In this document: positions 51,329-60,874 of the stretch, one piece after another
How the letters are laid out: each line of letters begins with the position of its first letter
How positions within the stretch are numbered: position 1 is the stretch's first letter
Program-made: the position numbers and the translations under genes
From: Oscillospiraceae bacterium
Lineage (GTDB): Bacteria; Bacillota; Clostridia; Oscillospirales; SIG627
Direction of reading: 5' to 3'
Length of the DNA: 64,000 bases
Assembly: GCA_015065325.1 (NCBI GenBank)
Contig: SVQO01000005.1
Location: 1-64,000, forward strand
Notes under the pieces: model-generated
Told to the model about the DNA's origin: nothing
Databases searched by the model: none
The model's input: only the letters and a program-made list of their open reading frames with translations

Positions 51329-54300
51329 ATGGCTAAACGTACCGATTTAAAGAAAATTTTGATTATTGGTTCCGGCCCGATCATTATCGGTCAGGCAGCA
51401 GAGTTTGACTATGCAGGAACTCAGGCTTGTCTTGCTTTGAAGGAAGAGGGATACGAGGTTGTTCTTTGTAATTCCAATCCCGCGACTATTATGACCGATA
51501 CGTCCATCGCTGACAAGGTTTATATGGAGCCTCTGACCTTGGAGTATGTTGCCAAAATTCTCCGCTATGAGCGCCCTGATGCGATCGTTCCCGGTATCGG
51601 CGGACAGACCGGCTTGAACCTTGCGATGCAGCTGGAAAAGAAGGGCATCCTTCGCGAATGCGGCGTAGAGCTTCTCGGTACCAGCAGTCAGAGTATCGAG
51701 CGTGCGGAAGACAGAGAAATGTTCAAGGAGCTTTGTCAGTCCATTGGCGAACCTACCATTCCTTCTGAAATCACCTATAATTTGGATGAAGCAAAGGAAG
51801 CTGCTGAAAGAATCGGCTATCCCGTCGTTCTTCGTCCCGCATTTACCCTTGGCGGTACCGGAGGCGGCTTTGCTTATAACGAACAGGAATTGATTGAAAT
51901 CGGAACCAACGCTTTCAAGCTTTCTCCCGTACATCAGGTTTTGATCGAAAAGAGCGTAAAGGGCTACAAGGAAATCGAGTTTGAGGTTATGCGCGATTCC
52001 AACGATCACGCCATTACCATTTGTGGTATGGAAAACGTAGATCCCGTTGGTGTTCATACCGGTGACTCCATTGTTGTTGCTCCGATCATGACCCTCAACG
52101 ATCACGATCTGAAAATGCTTAACGACAGTGCAATCAAGATCATTCGTGAGTTGAAGATCGAGGGGGGCTGCAATGTTCAGTTTGCCTTGAATCCCGAGAC
52201 CAGCGAGTACTATTTGATCGAGGTAAATCCTCGCGTTTCCCGTTCTTCAGCCCTGGCTTCCAAGGCAAGCGGCTATCCCATTGCCAGAGTTTCCGCTAAG
52301 ATCGCGGTCGGTATGGCGCTTGAGGATATTGCGATCGCCAATACCAACGCGGCATTCGAGCCTCGACTCGACTACGTGATTGCAAAGCTTCCTAGATTCC
52401 CCTTCGATAAGTTTGCTACTGCGCCCAATACTTTGGGGACTCAGATGAAGGCAACCGGTGAAGTAATGGGAATCGGCTCCAATCTGGAGGAGTGCTTCCT
52501 GAAGTCGATACGATCTCTTGAAATTGGTGCAAATCACGTTTATTTGCCTAAATTTGAGGCAATGAGTGATGACAAGTTGAAGGCTTATCTGGGTCAGTTC
52601 AAGGACGATACCATTTTCTGTGTCGCAGAGCTTCTCCGCCGTGGTGCAACAGTTGCTCAGCTTCACGAGTTGACCCAGATTACCTCTTATTTCCTTGAGG
52701 CGATCGTAAACATTATCGAAATGGAAAAGCGTCTGAAAGGTGCTGTAAAGGATGAAAAGGTTCTCTTGGACGCTAAGAAGATCGGTTTCAGTGATGCTTG
52801 TATCGCTCGTTTGTGGGGCTGCAAAGAAATCGAGGTATATAATCTGAGAAAATCTCTCGGTATGTTCCCGATCTACCGTATGGTGGATACTTGCCATACC
52901 AATGCCTATATCCCTTATTTTTATTCCTCCTATACCGGCGAGAATACTTCCGTACTCACTGATAAGAAAAAGATTGTGGTTCTTGGTGCCGGACCCATCC
53001 GTATCGGACAGGGCGTAGAATTCGACTACTCCACCGTTCATGCCGTTACTACCATTAAGAAATGCGGTTACGAAGCAATCATCATCAACAATAACCCCGA
53101 AACCGTTTCTACCGACTATACCACTGCAGATAAACTCTATTTTGAGCCACTGACTGCAGAGGACGTAATGAATATCATTGAGTTTGAAAAGCCTGAGGGG
53201 GTTATTGCATCTCTCGGCGGTCAGACTGCCATCAACCTTGCTGAACCTTTGATGCAGCGTGGTGTTAAAATCATTGGTACCGATTGTGCGGCAATTGAAA
53301 GAGCTGAAAACCGTGATAGCTTTGAGAAGGTTTTAAACAGCCTGGGAATTCCTCAGCCTAAGGGCAGAGCAGTTACCAAAATCGAAGACGGCCTTTCAGC
53401 TGCAGCTGAAATTGGTTATCCTGTTCTGGTTCGTCCCAGCTTCGTTCTCGGCGGCAGAGCAATGCAAATCGTTGCGAATGAAGATCAGCTCCGTCATTAC
53501 CTGAAAACTGCAGTTGAAATCGACGAAGACAAACCTGTGCTTGTTGATAAATATATTCAGGGGAAAGAGGTAGAGGTCGATGCAATCTGTGACGGTCGCA
53601 ACGTATTCGTGCCCGGTGTCATGGAACTCGTTGAACGCACCGGCGTTCACTCCGGCGACTCCATCAGCGTATATCCCACCTTTAGTATTTCGGACCGTGT
53701 TAAGGGAATCATTCTTCAATATGCCAAGAAGCTTGGTCTCGGAATCGGAATCGTAGGCCTTTATAACATTCAGTTTATCGTTGATCAAAACGAGGATGTT
53801 TTCGTAATTGAGGTAAACCCCCGTTCGTCCCGTACCGTTCCGTTCCTTTCCAAGGCGACCGGTTACAGTCTTGCAGATATTGCAACGGAAGCAATTCTCG
53901 GAAAGAGCTTGAAGGAACAGGGAATCTTTGATATTTACCCCGATGAGAAGGATCGTTGGTACGTAAAGGTCCCCGTCTTCTCCTTTAGTAAGATCCGCGG
54001 TCTTGACGCATATCTTTCTCCCGAAATGAAATCCACCGGCGAAGCGATCGGTTACGATGATAAGCTGAACCGTGCTCTTTATAAAGCACTTCAGGCTGCC
54101 GGTACCAGATTACAGAACTACGGAACGGTTTTTGCTACCATTGCTGACAAGGACAAGGAAGAAGCACTTCCTTTGATCCGCCGTTTCTACAATCTCGGAT
54201 TTAATATCGAAGCAACGGAAGGTACCGCAAAATTCTTGAAAGAGAACGGTATTCGCACCAGAATCCTTCAGAAAATTACCGATGGCAGCAGTGAGATTCC

Positions 54301-54502
54301 CGAGGCGCTTCGCCAGGGCCACATTGCTTACGTGATCAATACTCGTGACATCGGTGACTCCAACCAGCTTAATGACGGTTCTCAGATCCGCTCGTTTGCA
54401 ACCGAGAACAACGTGACTATCTTTACCGCTCTTGATACGGTTCGCGTTTTGCTTGACGTTCTTGAAGAAACTACCTTGACGATTTCTACCATCGATGCAT
54501 AA
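51329..54502 (+). CDS. carB: Carbamoyl-phosphate synthase large subunit
   Basis: Makes carbamoyl phosphate from bicarbonate, ammonia and two ATP; normally ammonia comes through the CarA glutaminase subunit. 1057 residues, full length: two ATP-grasp halves (first about 1-400, second about 545-930, with paired GSGPIIIGQAAEFDY and GAGPIRIGQGVEFDY near 14 and 550), an oligomerisation domain between and a C-terminal allosteric MGS-like domain from about 930. carA is not in this operon. Confidence 0.97.
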   Translation: MAKRTDLKKILIIGSGPIIIGQAAEFDYAGTQACLALKEEGYEVVLCNSNPATIMTDTSIADKVYMEPLTLEYVAKILRYERPDAIVPGIGGQTGLNLAMQLEKKGILRECGVELLGTSSQSIERAEDREMFKELCQSIGEPTIPSEITYNLDEAKEAAERIGYPVVLRPAFTLGGTGGGFAYNEQELIEIGTNAFKLSPVHQVLIEKSVKGYKEIEFEVMRDSNDHAITICGMENVDPVGVHTGDSIVVAPIMTLNDHDLKMLNDSAIKIIRELKIEGGCNVQFALNPETSEYYLIEVNPRVSRSSALASKASGYPIARVSAKIAVGMALEDIAIANTNAAFEPRLDYVIAKLPRFPFDKFATAPNTLGTQMKATGEVMGIGSNLEECFLKSIRSLEIGANHVYLPKFEAMSDDKLKAYLGQFKDDTIFCVAELLRRGATVAQLHELTQITSYFLEAIVNIIEMEKRLKGAVKDEKVLLDAKKIGFSDACIARLWGCKEIEVYNLRKSLGMFPIYRMVDTCHTNAYIPYFYSSYTGENTSVLTDKKKIVVLGAGPIRIGQGVEFDYSTVHAVTTIKKCGYEAIIINNNPETVSTDYTTADKLYFEPLTAEDVMNIIEFEKPEGVIASLGGQTAINLAEPLMQRGVKIIGTDCAAIERAENRDSFEKVLNSLGIPQPKGRAVTKIEDGLSAAAEIGYPVLVRPSFVLGGRAMQIVANEDQLRHYLKTAVEIDEDKPVLVDKYIQGKEVEVDAICDGRNVFVPGVMELVERTGVHSGDSISVYPTFSISDRVKGIILQYAKKLGLGIGIVGLYNIQFIVDQNEDVFVIEVNPRSSRTVPFLSKATGYSLADIATEAILGKSLKEQGIFDIYPDEKDRWYVKVPVFSFSKIRGLDAYLSPEMKSTGEAIGYDDKLNRALYKALQAAGTRLQNYGTVFATIADKDKEEALPLIRRFYNLGFNIEATEGTAKFLKENGIRTRILQKITDGSSEIPEALRQGHIAYVINTRDIGDSNQLNDGSQIRSFATENNVTIFTALDTVRVLLDVLEETTLTISTIDA

Positions 54503-54511
54503 GAGGTCTTT

Positions 54512-55246
54512 ATGAAACAAGGAATATTTTCCATCGCGGAGAATGTGCCGATAACCGAAAGCGTTTATAAAATGCGTTTGGTTGGCGATGTATCCGCAAT
54601 TACAACTCCCGGGCAATTCATCAACATTAAGCTTGATGGGCTGTTTCTCAGACGCCCCATTTCCGTCTGTGACGTCGGTGAAGATTCCGTGACCATTTTA
54701 TACAAGGTGGTAGGTGAGGGAACCGAGCAGATGTGCAGAATGAAAGAAGGATCTCTTGACGTTCTTACCGGACTCGGCAATGGGTACGATACTGCTGCTT
54801 CGGGCGAGAACCCTCTTTTGATCGGGGGCGGCGTAGGCGTCCCTCCTCTGTATCTCCTTGCAAAAAAGCTGATTGCGGAGGGAAAGAATGTAACCGTTAT
54901 CCTCGGATTTAACACTAAGGATGAGATCTTCTATCAAAAAGAGTTTGAAGCACTCGGAGCTAAGGTTTACGTCACTACGGTTGATGGGTCTTTCGGGATC
55001 CAAGGCTTTGTTACCGATGCGATGAAGGATCTTTCCTATTCGTATTTTTACACCTGCGGTCCTGAGCCGATGCTAAAAGCGATTTTTCGTGCTTCCACAA
55101 CCTCTGGGCAGTTTAGCTTCGAGGAAAGAATGGGTTGCGGCTTTGGCGCATGCATGGGGTGCTCCTGCAAAACCGTTACCGGTTATAAGAGAATTTGTAA
55201 GGAAGGTCCGGTTCTGAGAAAGGAGGAGATCCTGTGGGAAAAATGA
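54512..55246 (+). CDS. pyrK: Dihydroorotate dehydrogenase electron-transfer subunit
   Basis: FAD and 2Fe-2S protein passing electrons from dihydroorotate to NAD+. 244 residues: FAD motif RRPISVCDV near 48, NAD-binding GGGVGVPPLYLLAKKL near 107, and the C-terminal cluster CGFGACMGCSC near 211-221 with a fourth Cys in RICKEG. 13-base overlap with pyrD. Confidence 0.95.
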   Translation: MKQGIFSIAENVPITESVYKMRLVGDVSAITTPGQFINIKLDGLFLRRPISVCDVGEDSVTILYKVVGEGTEQMCRMKEGSLDVLTGLGNGYDTAASGENPLLIGGGVGVPPLYLLAKKLIAEGKNVTVILGFNTKDEIFYQKEFEALGAKVYVTTVDGSFGIQGFVTDAMKDLSYSYFYTCGPEPMLKAIFRASTTSGQFSFEERMGCGFGACMGCSCKTVTGYKRICKEGPVLRKEEILWEK

Positions 55247-56145
55247 ATGTGAATCTTTGCGGAATTGAGCTGGATAATCCCGTTATTCCCGCCAGTGGTA
55301 CCTTCGGCTTCGGATATGAGTTTGCCGAGTTGTATGACATCAACATTTTGGGAACCTTCTCCTTTAAGGGAACCACGAAGGATCCTCGTTTCGGCAATCC
55401 GACTCCTCGTATTGCGGAATGTACAGCCGGGATGATCAACGCAGTAGGCCTTCAAAATCCCGGTGTTGATAAGGTCATCGGGGAAGAACTTCCAAAGCTT
55501 GCCAAGTGCTTTCATAAGAAAGTTATGGCAAACGTCAGCGGCTTTTCTGTTGACGATTATGTTTATACCTGTGCAAAATTAGATGCTTGCGATCAAGTCG
55601 GTTGGATTGAGGTCAACGTAAGCTGCCCCAATGTGCATGGCGGTGGAATGAGCTTCGGTACCAGTCCCGAAGCAGCTGCAGAAGTGACTCGCGAAGTAAA
55701 AATGGTTACGACTAAGCCGATTATTATTAAGCTTTCACCGAATGTTACCGACATCGTTTCGATTGCTTCTGCTTGCGAGAATGCCGGAGCAGACGGTATC
55801 AGCTTGATCAATACGCTTCTTGGTATGAGAATTGATCTGAAAAAGCGCAAGCCCGTTATTGCCAATACCATGGGTGGTTTTTCCGGTAGTGCAATCTTCC
55901 CGGTTGCTGTTCGAATGGTTTATCAGGTGGCAGGAGCAGTTTCTGTTCCCGTTGTAGGCATGGGCGGTGTTTCCGATGCGGAAGATGTAATTGAGATGAT
56001 GCTTGCAGGTGCTACTGCAGTTCAGGTCGGTGCAGCAAATTTGGTGAATCCTTATGCTTGCAGAGATATTATTCATTCTCTGCCGGTCGCTATGGAAAAA
56101 TACGGAATTAAATCATTAAATGAGATTATTGGAGGAGTTAGATAA
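55234..56145 (+). CDS. pyrD: Dihydroorotate dehydrogenase, class 1B catalytic subunit
   Basis: 303 residues; oxidises dihydroorotate with FMN, partner of PyrK. GTG start at 55234 with AGGAGGAG upstream inside pyrK. Motifs: NPVIPASGTFGFG near 13, KGTTKDPRFGNP near 46, NAVGLQNPG near 69, catalytic Cys in VNVSCPNVHGGG near 130, and GMGGVSDAEDV near 246. Stop overlaps the pyrF start by one base. Confidence 0.96.
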   Translation: MGKMNVNLCGIELDNPVIPASGTFGFGYEFAELYDINILGTFSFKGTTKDPRFGNPTPRIAECTAGMINAVGLQNPGVDKVIGEELPKLAKCFHKKVMANVSGFSVDDYVYTCAKLDACDQVGWIEVNVSCPNVHGGGMSFGTSPEAAAEVTREVKMVTTKPIIIKLSPNVTDIVSIASACENAGADGISLINTLLGMRIDLKKRKPVIANTMGGFSGSAIFPVAVRMVYQVAGAVSVPVVGMGGVSDAEDVIEMMLAGATAVQVGAANLVNPYACRDIIHSLPVAMEKYGIKSLNEIIGGVR

Positions 56146-56843
56146 TGGGTAAGGATGTAATTATTGCTTGCGATTTTGCCAGTGCGGAAGACGTGTTTTC
56201 TTTTCTGGATCGTTTTACGGGAAAAAAGCCTTTTGTTAAGATCGGAATGGAGCTTTTTTATGCGGAAGGACCTCAAATCGTAAGAGAGATCAAAAAGAGA
56301 GGTCATAAGATCTTTTTGGATCTGAAATCTCACGATATCCCCAATACCGTTAAGAAGTCTATGGCAGTTCTCTCCGGTCTTGACGTGGATCTTTGCAACC
56401 TCCATGCAAGCGGTACAATCCGAATGATGGAAGCCGCGATCGAGGGTCTGACACGTCCCGATGGCACTCGTCCTCTTTTGATTGCCGTGACTCAGTTGAC
56501 CTCTACCGATCAGGAGAGTATGGAAAAGGATCTTTTGATCCGTGAACCCATCGATCAGGTTGTTCTCCATTATGCAAAGAACGCAAAGCTTGCCGGACTT
56601 GACGGTGTTGTTTGTTCTCCTTTGGAAGCCGGTAAGGTTCACGATACCTGTGGCAAGGATTTTATTACTGTAACTCCCGGTGTTCGCTTTGCTGACGGTG
56701 ATATCGGTGATCAGAAGCGCGTTATGACTCCTGCTGAAGCAAAGAAAATCGGTTCTGACTATATCGTTGTGGGTCGCCCCATTACCGCAGCAGAAGATCC
56801 GGTAGCGGCATACGAGCGTTGTGTTTCTGAGTTTTGTGATTGA
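56145..56843 (+). CDS. pyrF: Orotidine-5'-phosphate decarboxylase, type 1
   Basis: Last step to UMP. 232 residues: VKIGMELFYAEGP near 32-44, catalytic DLKSHDIPNT near 58-67 (Asp-Lys-x-x-Asp), GLDGVVCSP near 140 and a C-terminal IVVGRPIT phosphate loop. ATG shares one base with the pyrD stop. Confidence 0.96.
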   Translation: MGKDVIIACDFASAEDVFSFLDRFTGKKPFVKIGMELFYAEGPQIVREIKKRGHKIFLDLKSHDIPNTVKKSMAVLSGLDVDLCNLHASGTIRMMEAAIEGLTRPDGTRPLLIAVTQLTSTDQESMEKDLLIREPIDQVVLHYAKNAKLAGLDGVVCSPLEAGKVHDTCGKDFITVTPGVRFADGDIGDQKRVMTPAEAKKIGSDYIVVGRPITAAEDPVAAYERCVSEFCD

Positions 56844-56879
56844 TTTGAAATAATAAATAATGTTTAAGGAGGTATTGAT

Positions 56880-57533
56880 ATGGAAGCTTATAAGAGAGAG
56901 TTTATCCAATTTTTGGAGAGCGCCGGAGTGTTGAAGTTCGGTGACTTTACTGCAAAAAGCGGTCGTAAGATCCCTTACTTCGTAAATGCAGGAATGATCA
57001 AGACCGGTGATCAGATTACGAAAATGGGTGAATTTTATGCCAAAGCATATTTTGAGAAGCTCGGCAAGAAGCAGGCGGTTCTTTACGGACCGGCTTACAA
57101 GGGAATTTCCCTTTCAATTTCTGCCGCCGTTGCTCTTTCCAGAAATGGTCTGAATTTGCCGTTCTTCTTTAATCGTAAAGAGGTTAAGGACCACGGCGAA
57201 GGCGGTACTTTTGTCGGTTACGTTCCTCAGGCTGGCGAAGAAATTGTCATAATTGAAGATGTAATTACTGCAGGAACTGCAATCCGTGAGTCTATGGAAA
57301 TACTCAGCCATCTCGAGGGAACAAAGGTTTCCGCTACCTTCATTATGGTTGACCGCAAGGAAAAGGGTCAGACTGAAAAGGGGGCAATGCAGGAGATTGA
57401 AGAACAGTTTGGATTCCCTGTTTATTCTGTTGTTGACGTGTATGACATCATTGAGTATCTCGAGGAGGATCCTTCCAACACTGAAAATGTTGAAAGAATC
57501 AAGAACTATCTTGCCGTAAACGGAGCTAAATAA
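56880..57533 (+). CDS. pyrE: Orotate phosphoribosyltransferase
   Basis: Adds ribose phosphate from PRPP to orotate. 217 residues with [14 protein letters not shown] near 97 (active-site Lys/His loop) and PRPP motif [15 protein letters not shown] near 123-137. AAGGAGG ribosome site. Its stop overlaps pyrB by one base. Confidence 0.96.
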   Translation: MEAYKREFIQFLESAGVLKFGDFTAKSGRKIPYFVNAGMIKTGDQITKMGEFYAKAYFEKLGKKQAVLYGPAYKGISLSISAAVALSRNGLNLPFFFNRKEVKDHGEGGTFVGYVPQAGEEIVIIEDVITAGTAIRESMEILSHLEGTKVSATFIMVDRKEKGQTEKGAMQEIEEQFGFPVYSVVDVYDIIEYLEEDPSNTENVERIKNYLAVNGAK

Positions 57534-58624
57534 TGAGAAGCTTGATTGACATTGTCGATTTCACATTGGAAGAGGTTGATGAACTGATTGCAACTGCTTG
57601 CGATATCCATCAGAATCCTCAAAAATATGCTGATGCCTGCAAGGGAAAGAAGCTCGCTACATTGTTTTTTGAGCCATCGACTCGTACGCGTTTGAGTTTT
57701 GAAGCCGCGATGTATGAGTTGGGCGGAAACGTAATTGGTTTTTCCGAAGCTTCCAGTTCTTCCGCTTCAAAGGGGGAGAGCGTTGCTGACACCGCTAAAG
57801 TTATCAGCTGCTATGCTGATATTATTGCAATGCGGCATCCCTTGGAGGGTGCACCTTTGGTTGCTTCCCGCAATGCGACAGTTCCTGTGATCAACGCCGG
57901 TGATGGAGGACATTTGCATCCTACTCAGACTTTGACGGATCTGCTGACGATCTACCGTGAAAAGGGAAGACTTACTGATTTGACGATCGGTTTTTGCGGT
58001 GATTTGAAGTACGGAAGAACCGTTCATTCATTAATTTCCGCTCTGAGTCGTTATCACAACATTAAGGTTGTTTTGATCTCACCAAAGGAGCTTGCAATTC
58101 CCGAGTACGTTAAATCCGACGTTATGGATCTTAACGAAATGCATTATTTTGAAACGGATTCTCTTGATGAGGCGTTGCCCGAACTCGATATTCTGTATAT
58201 GACCAGAATTCAAAGAGAGCGTTTTGATGATTTGGAAACCTATGAAAGACTGAAGGATAGCTATATTCTGACTTGTGAAAAAATGCAGGAAGCCAAAGGC
58301 GATATGTGCATCTTGCATCCGCTTCCCCGCGTAAATGAAATTAGTGTAGCCATTGACTCAGATCCCAGAGCTTGCTATTTCAAGCAGGTTTTGAACGGTA
58401 AACTAATCAGAATGGCTTTGATTTTAAAGCTTCTTGGTGAAACTGATAAGGTTGAGTCGAGGGACGAGGGACTTGAGCATTCCGAGTTTTGTTGTGCCAA
58501 TCCCCGCTGTATCACTTCTGTTGAACAGGAATTGGTTCCTAAATTCCGCAGTGTAGAATTAAAGGAACGTGTTTACCGTTGTATTTTTTGTGAGAAAGAT
58601 GCTGTGCTCAAGGAGGAAAAATAA
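57533..58624 (+). CDS. pyrB: Aspartate carbamoyltransferase fused to a PyrI-type zinc domain
   Basis: 363 residues. The first 305 or so are a complete catalytic chain: [13 protein letters not shown] near 44-56, [15 protein letters not shown] near 122 and LHPLPR near 257. The extra C-terminal tail (about 316-363) holds Cys321-x4-Cys326-x23-Cys350-x2-Cys353, the exact cysteine spacing of the E. coli PyrI zinc domain (109, 114, 138, 141). The nucleotide-binding half of PyrI is absent, so the tail probably helps assembly without CTP control. One-base overlaps with pyrE and guaB. Confidence 0.93.
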   Translation: MRSLIDIVDFTLEEVDELIATACDIHQNPQKYADACKGKKLATLFFEPSTRTRLSFEAAMYELGGNVIGFSEASSSSASKGESVADTAKVISCYADIIAMRHPLEGAPLVASRNATVPVINAGDGGHLHPTQTLTDLLTIYREKGRLTDLTIGFCGDLKYGRTVHSLISALSRYHNIKVVLISPKELAIPEYVKSDVMDLNEMHYFETDSLDEALPELDILYMTRIQRERFDDLETYERLKDSYILTCEKMQEAKGDMCILHPLPRVNEISVAIDSDPRACYFKQVLNGKLIRMALILKLLGETDKVESRDEGLEHSEFCCANPRCITSVEQELVPKFRSVELKERVYRCIFCEKDAVLKEEK

Positions 58625-60129
58625 TGGCAGTTTTTATCAATGAACCTTCACATACTTTTAATGAATATTTGCTGATTCCCGGGTATTCTTCCAGTGAATG
58701 TATTCCCGCGAACGTTTCTTTGAAAACTCCTCTTGTAAAATACAAAAAAGGGGAGATCCCTGCGATTACGATGAATATCCCGATGGTTTCTGCGATTATG
58801 CAGTCCGTTTCCGGGGATCGTCTTGCGATCGCTCTTGCCGTCGAAGGCGGTGTTTCCTTTATTTACGGTTCTCAAACTGTAGAGGATGAAGCAGCTATGG
58901 TAAAGAGGGCAAAAAACTACAAGGCAGGCTTTGTTACCAGCGAGTCTAACTTGACACCCGAAGCAACTCTTGCAGACGTAGTTGCCCTGAAAGAGAAAAA
59001 CGGTCACTCCACAGTGGCCATTACCAGCGACGGAACCTCCGAAGGAAAACTGCTCGGTATCGTAACAGGTCGCGATTATCGCGTAAGTCGTATGAGTCCC
59101 GATACTCCCGTAAAAGAATTTATGACCCCCTTTGAAAAGCTGATCTGGGCGAAAGAGGGGATTACCCTGAAGGAAGCGAACGACATTATTTGGGATAACA
59201 AGTTAAACTCCTTGCCGATCATCAACGAGGAAGGAAAGCTTTGCTATTTTGTTTTCCGCAAGGACTACGATACTCACAAGCAGAACCCTAACGAGCTTTT
59301 GGATTCCGATAAGCGCTATGTTGTAGGCGCGGGAATCAATACTCGCGACTATGCTCAGCGTGTACCCGCTTTGATCGAGGCGGGCGCTGACGTTCTCTGT
59401 ATTGATTCCTCGGAAGGCTTTTCCGAATGGCAAAAGCTGACCATTGAGTGGATTCGCGAAAACTATGGAGAAACTGTAAAAGTTGGCGCCGGAAACGTCG
59501 TGGATGCCGAAGGGTTCCGTTTCCTTGCAGAGTGCGGAGCAGACTTCGTCAAGGTTGGTATCGGCGGTGGTTCGATCTGCATTACCCGCGAGACTAAGGG
59601 TATCGGCAGAGGTCAGGCAACCGCTTTAATCGAGGTTTGCAAGGCTCGTGACGAGTATTTTGAAGAAACCGGTGTTTATGTGCCCGTTTGCTCTGATGGC
59701 GGTATTGTTTACGATCACCACATTACGCTTGCACTTGCTATGGGTGCAGATTTTGTAATGCTTGGAAGATATTTTGCTCGCTTTGATGAAAGCCCCACGA
59801 ACAAGGTTAACATTGGTGGTACTTACTATAAAGAGTATTGGGGAGAAGGCTCCAGCCGAGCCCGTAACTGGCAGCGCTATGACCTTGGTGGTGATAAGAA
59901 GCTTTCCTTTGAAGAAGGCGTTGATTCCTACGTTCCCTATGCCGGTAGTTTAAAAGATAACGTTGCTCTTTCCTTAAGCAAAGTAAAATCTACAATGTGT
60001 AACTGCGGTGCTCTCTCCATCCCCGAGCTTCAGCAGAAAGCCAAGTTAACTTTGGTTTCTGCTACCAGTATCGTAGAGGGCGGTGCTCACGACGTAATTC
60101 AAAAGGAAAAAGGAGCACCGATTAAGTAA
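58624..60129 (+). CDS. guaB: Inosine-5'-monophosphate dehydrogenase
   Basis: Oxidises IMP to XMP, the committed step to GMP. 501 residues: substrate region [20 protein letters not shown] near 50, a CBS pair at about 105-225, catalytic Cys319 in [12 protein letters not shown], and the flap near 400. ATG overlaps the pyrB stop (TAATG), an unusual coupling of a purine gene to a pyrimidine operon. No terminator is visible before the next promoter. Confidence 0.94.
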   Translation: MAVFINEPSHTFNEYLLIPGYSSSECIPANVSLKTPLVKYKKGEIPAITMNIPMVSAIMQSVSGDRLAIALAVEGGVSFIYGSQTVEDEAAMVKRAKNYKAGFVTSESNLTPEATLADVVALKEKNGHSTVAITSDGTSEGKLLGIVTGRDYRVSRMSPDTPVKEFMTPFEKLIWAKEGITLKEANDIIWDNKLNSLPIINEEGKLCYFVFRKDYDTHKQNPNELLDSDKRYVVGAGINTRDYAQRVPALIEAGADVLCIDSSEGFSEWQKLTIEWIRENYGETVKVGAGNVVDAEGFRFLAECGADFVKVGIGGGSICITRETKGIGRGQATALIEVCKARDEYFEETGVYVPVCSDGGIVYDHHITLALAMGADFVMLGRYFARFDESPTNKVNIGGTYYKEYWGEGSSRARNWQRYDLGGDKKLSFEEGVDSYVPYAGSLKDNVALSLSKVKSTMCNCGALSIPELQQKAKLTLVSATSIVEGGAHDVIQKEKGAPIK

Positions 60130-60147
60130 GTTTCACGCTTTGCGCCC

Positions 60148-60176
60148 TTGACACAAAATTGCCTCTATGTTATAAT
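60148..60176 (+). promoter_or_regulatory. Promoter of the ZTP riboswitch / pur operon
   Basis: Perfect TTGACA (60148-60153), 17-bp spacer, TATAAT (60171-60176). Confidence 0.85.
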
Positions 60177-60189
60177 TTCGAGGTAAATA

Positions 60190-60318
60190 TAAGCTCTTTG
60201 CAACTGACGGATAATTGTGGAGCACCACAAAGGAACAAAGAGCGCATTTTGGGGTTTTCCCTGTCAGCCGACCGTCTGGGCGCATTTAACTTCTCAAGTT
60301 AAGTGCGCCCTTTTTTAC
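60190..60318 (+). promoter_or_regulatory. ZTP (pfl) riboswitch in front of purE
   Basis: Signature elements of the pfl/ZTP class: CTGACGG near 60204, GTGGAGCACCAC (60217-60228), AGGAACAAAGAG near 60231, and downstream GCCGACCGTCTGGGC (60267-60281). The last GGGC is also the first part of the terminator stem at 60278-60310, so ligand binding would stop the terminator forming. ZTP/ZMP rise when 10-formyl-tetrahydrofolate is short. Fits control of purE, purF, purM and purN. Confidence 0.92.
60278..60316 (+). terminator. Regulated terminator of the ZTP riboswitch
   Basis: Stem GGGCGCATTTAACTT / AAGTTAAGTGCGCCC with a CTC loop and six T, 22 bp before purE. Confidence 0.9.
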
Positions 60319-60337
60319 TTGTTTATAAGGAGAAAAA

Positions 60338-60832
60338 ATGAAAAAAGTTGGAATTGTAATGGGAAGCGATAGCGATCTTCCCATTGTAAGAAAAGCAGTT
60401 GATACGTTGAAATTATTTGATATTCCCTTTGAGATTCACGTTTATTCTGCACATCGCACCCCGGAAGAAGCAAAGGATTTTGCCGTGAATGCCAGAAAGC
60501 GTGATTTCGGCGTTTTAATTGCTGCTGCAGGTATGGCTGCGCATCTTGCCGGCGCTATTGCAGCAAACACAACTCTGCCGGTGATCGGTATTCCATGTAA
60601 ATCAACCAATCTTGACGGCTTGGATGCTTTGCTTTCAACCGTGATGATGCCTTCCGGAATTCCCGTAGCAACGGTTGCCATTGACGGTGCAACCAATGCT
60701 GCACTTTTAGCGGCACAGATTTTGGCGGTCAACGATGTTGAACTTGCTGAAAAACTTGATGCAAAAAGAAAAGCAGATGCAGTCAAGGTTTTGGAAAAGG
60801 ATGAAAAAGTTGTCCGTGAATTTCAAAATTGA
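60338..60832 (+). CDS. purE: N5-carboxyaminoimidazole ribonucleotide mutase
   Basis: Class I PurE, 164 residues: GSDSDLP near 9-15, SAHRTPE near 40, AAGMAAHLAGAIAANTTLPVI near 68 and GIPVATVAIDGATNAAL near 108. Converts N5-CAIR to CAIR; purK is not in the window. AAGGAG ribosome site. Confidence 0.96.
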   Translation: MKKVGIVMGSDSDLPIVRKAVDTLKLFDIPFEIHVYSAHRTPEEAKDFAVNARKRDFGVLIAAAGMAAHLAGAIAANTTLPVIGIPCKSTNLDGLDALLSTVMMPSGIPVATVAIDGATNAALLAAQILAVNDVELAEKLDAKRKADAVKVLEKDEKVVREFQN

Positions 60833-60874
60833 GTATATGATGATAAAGTATGATTTGAAAAGGAGGGGATGAAA

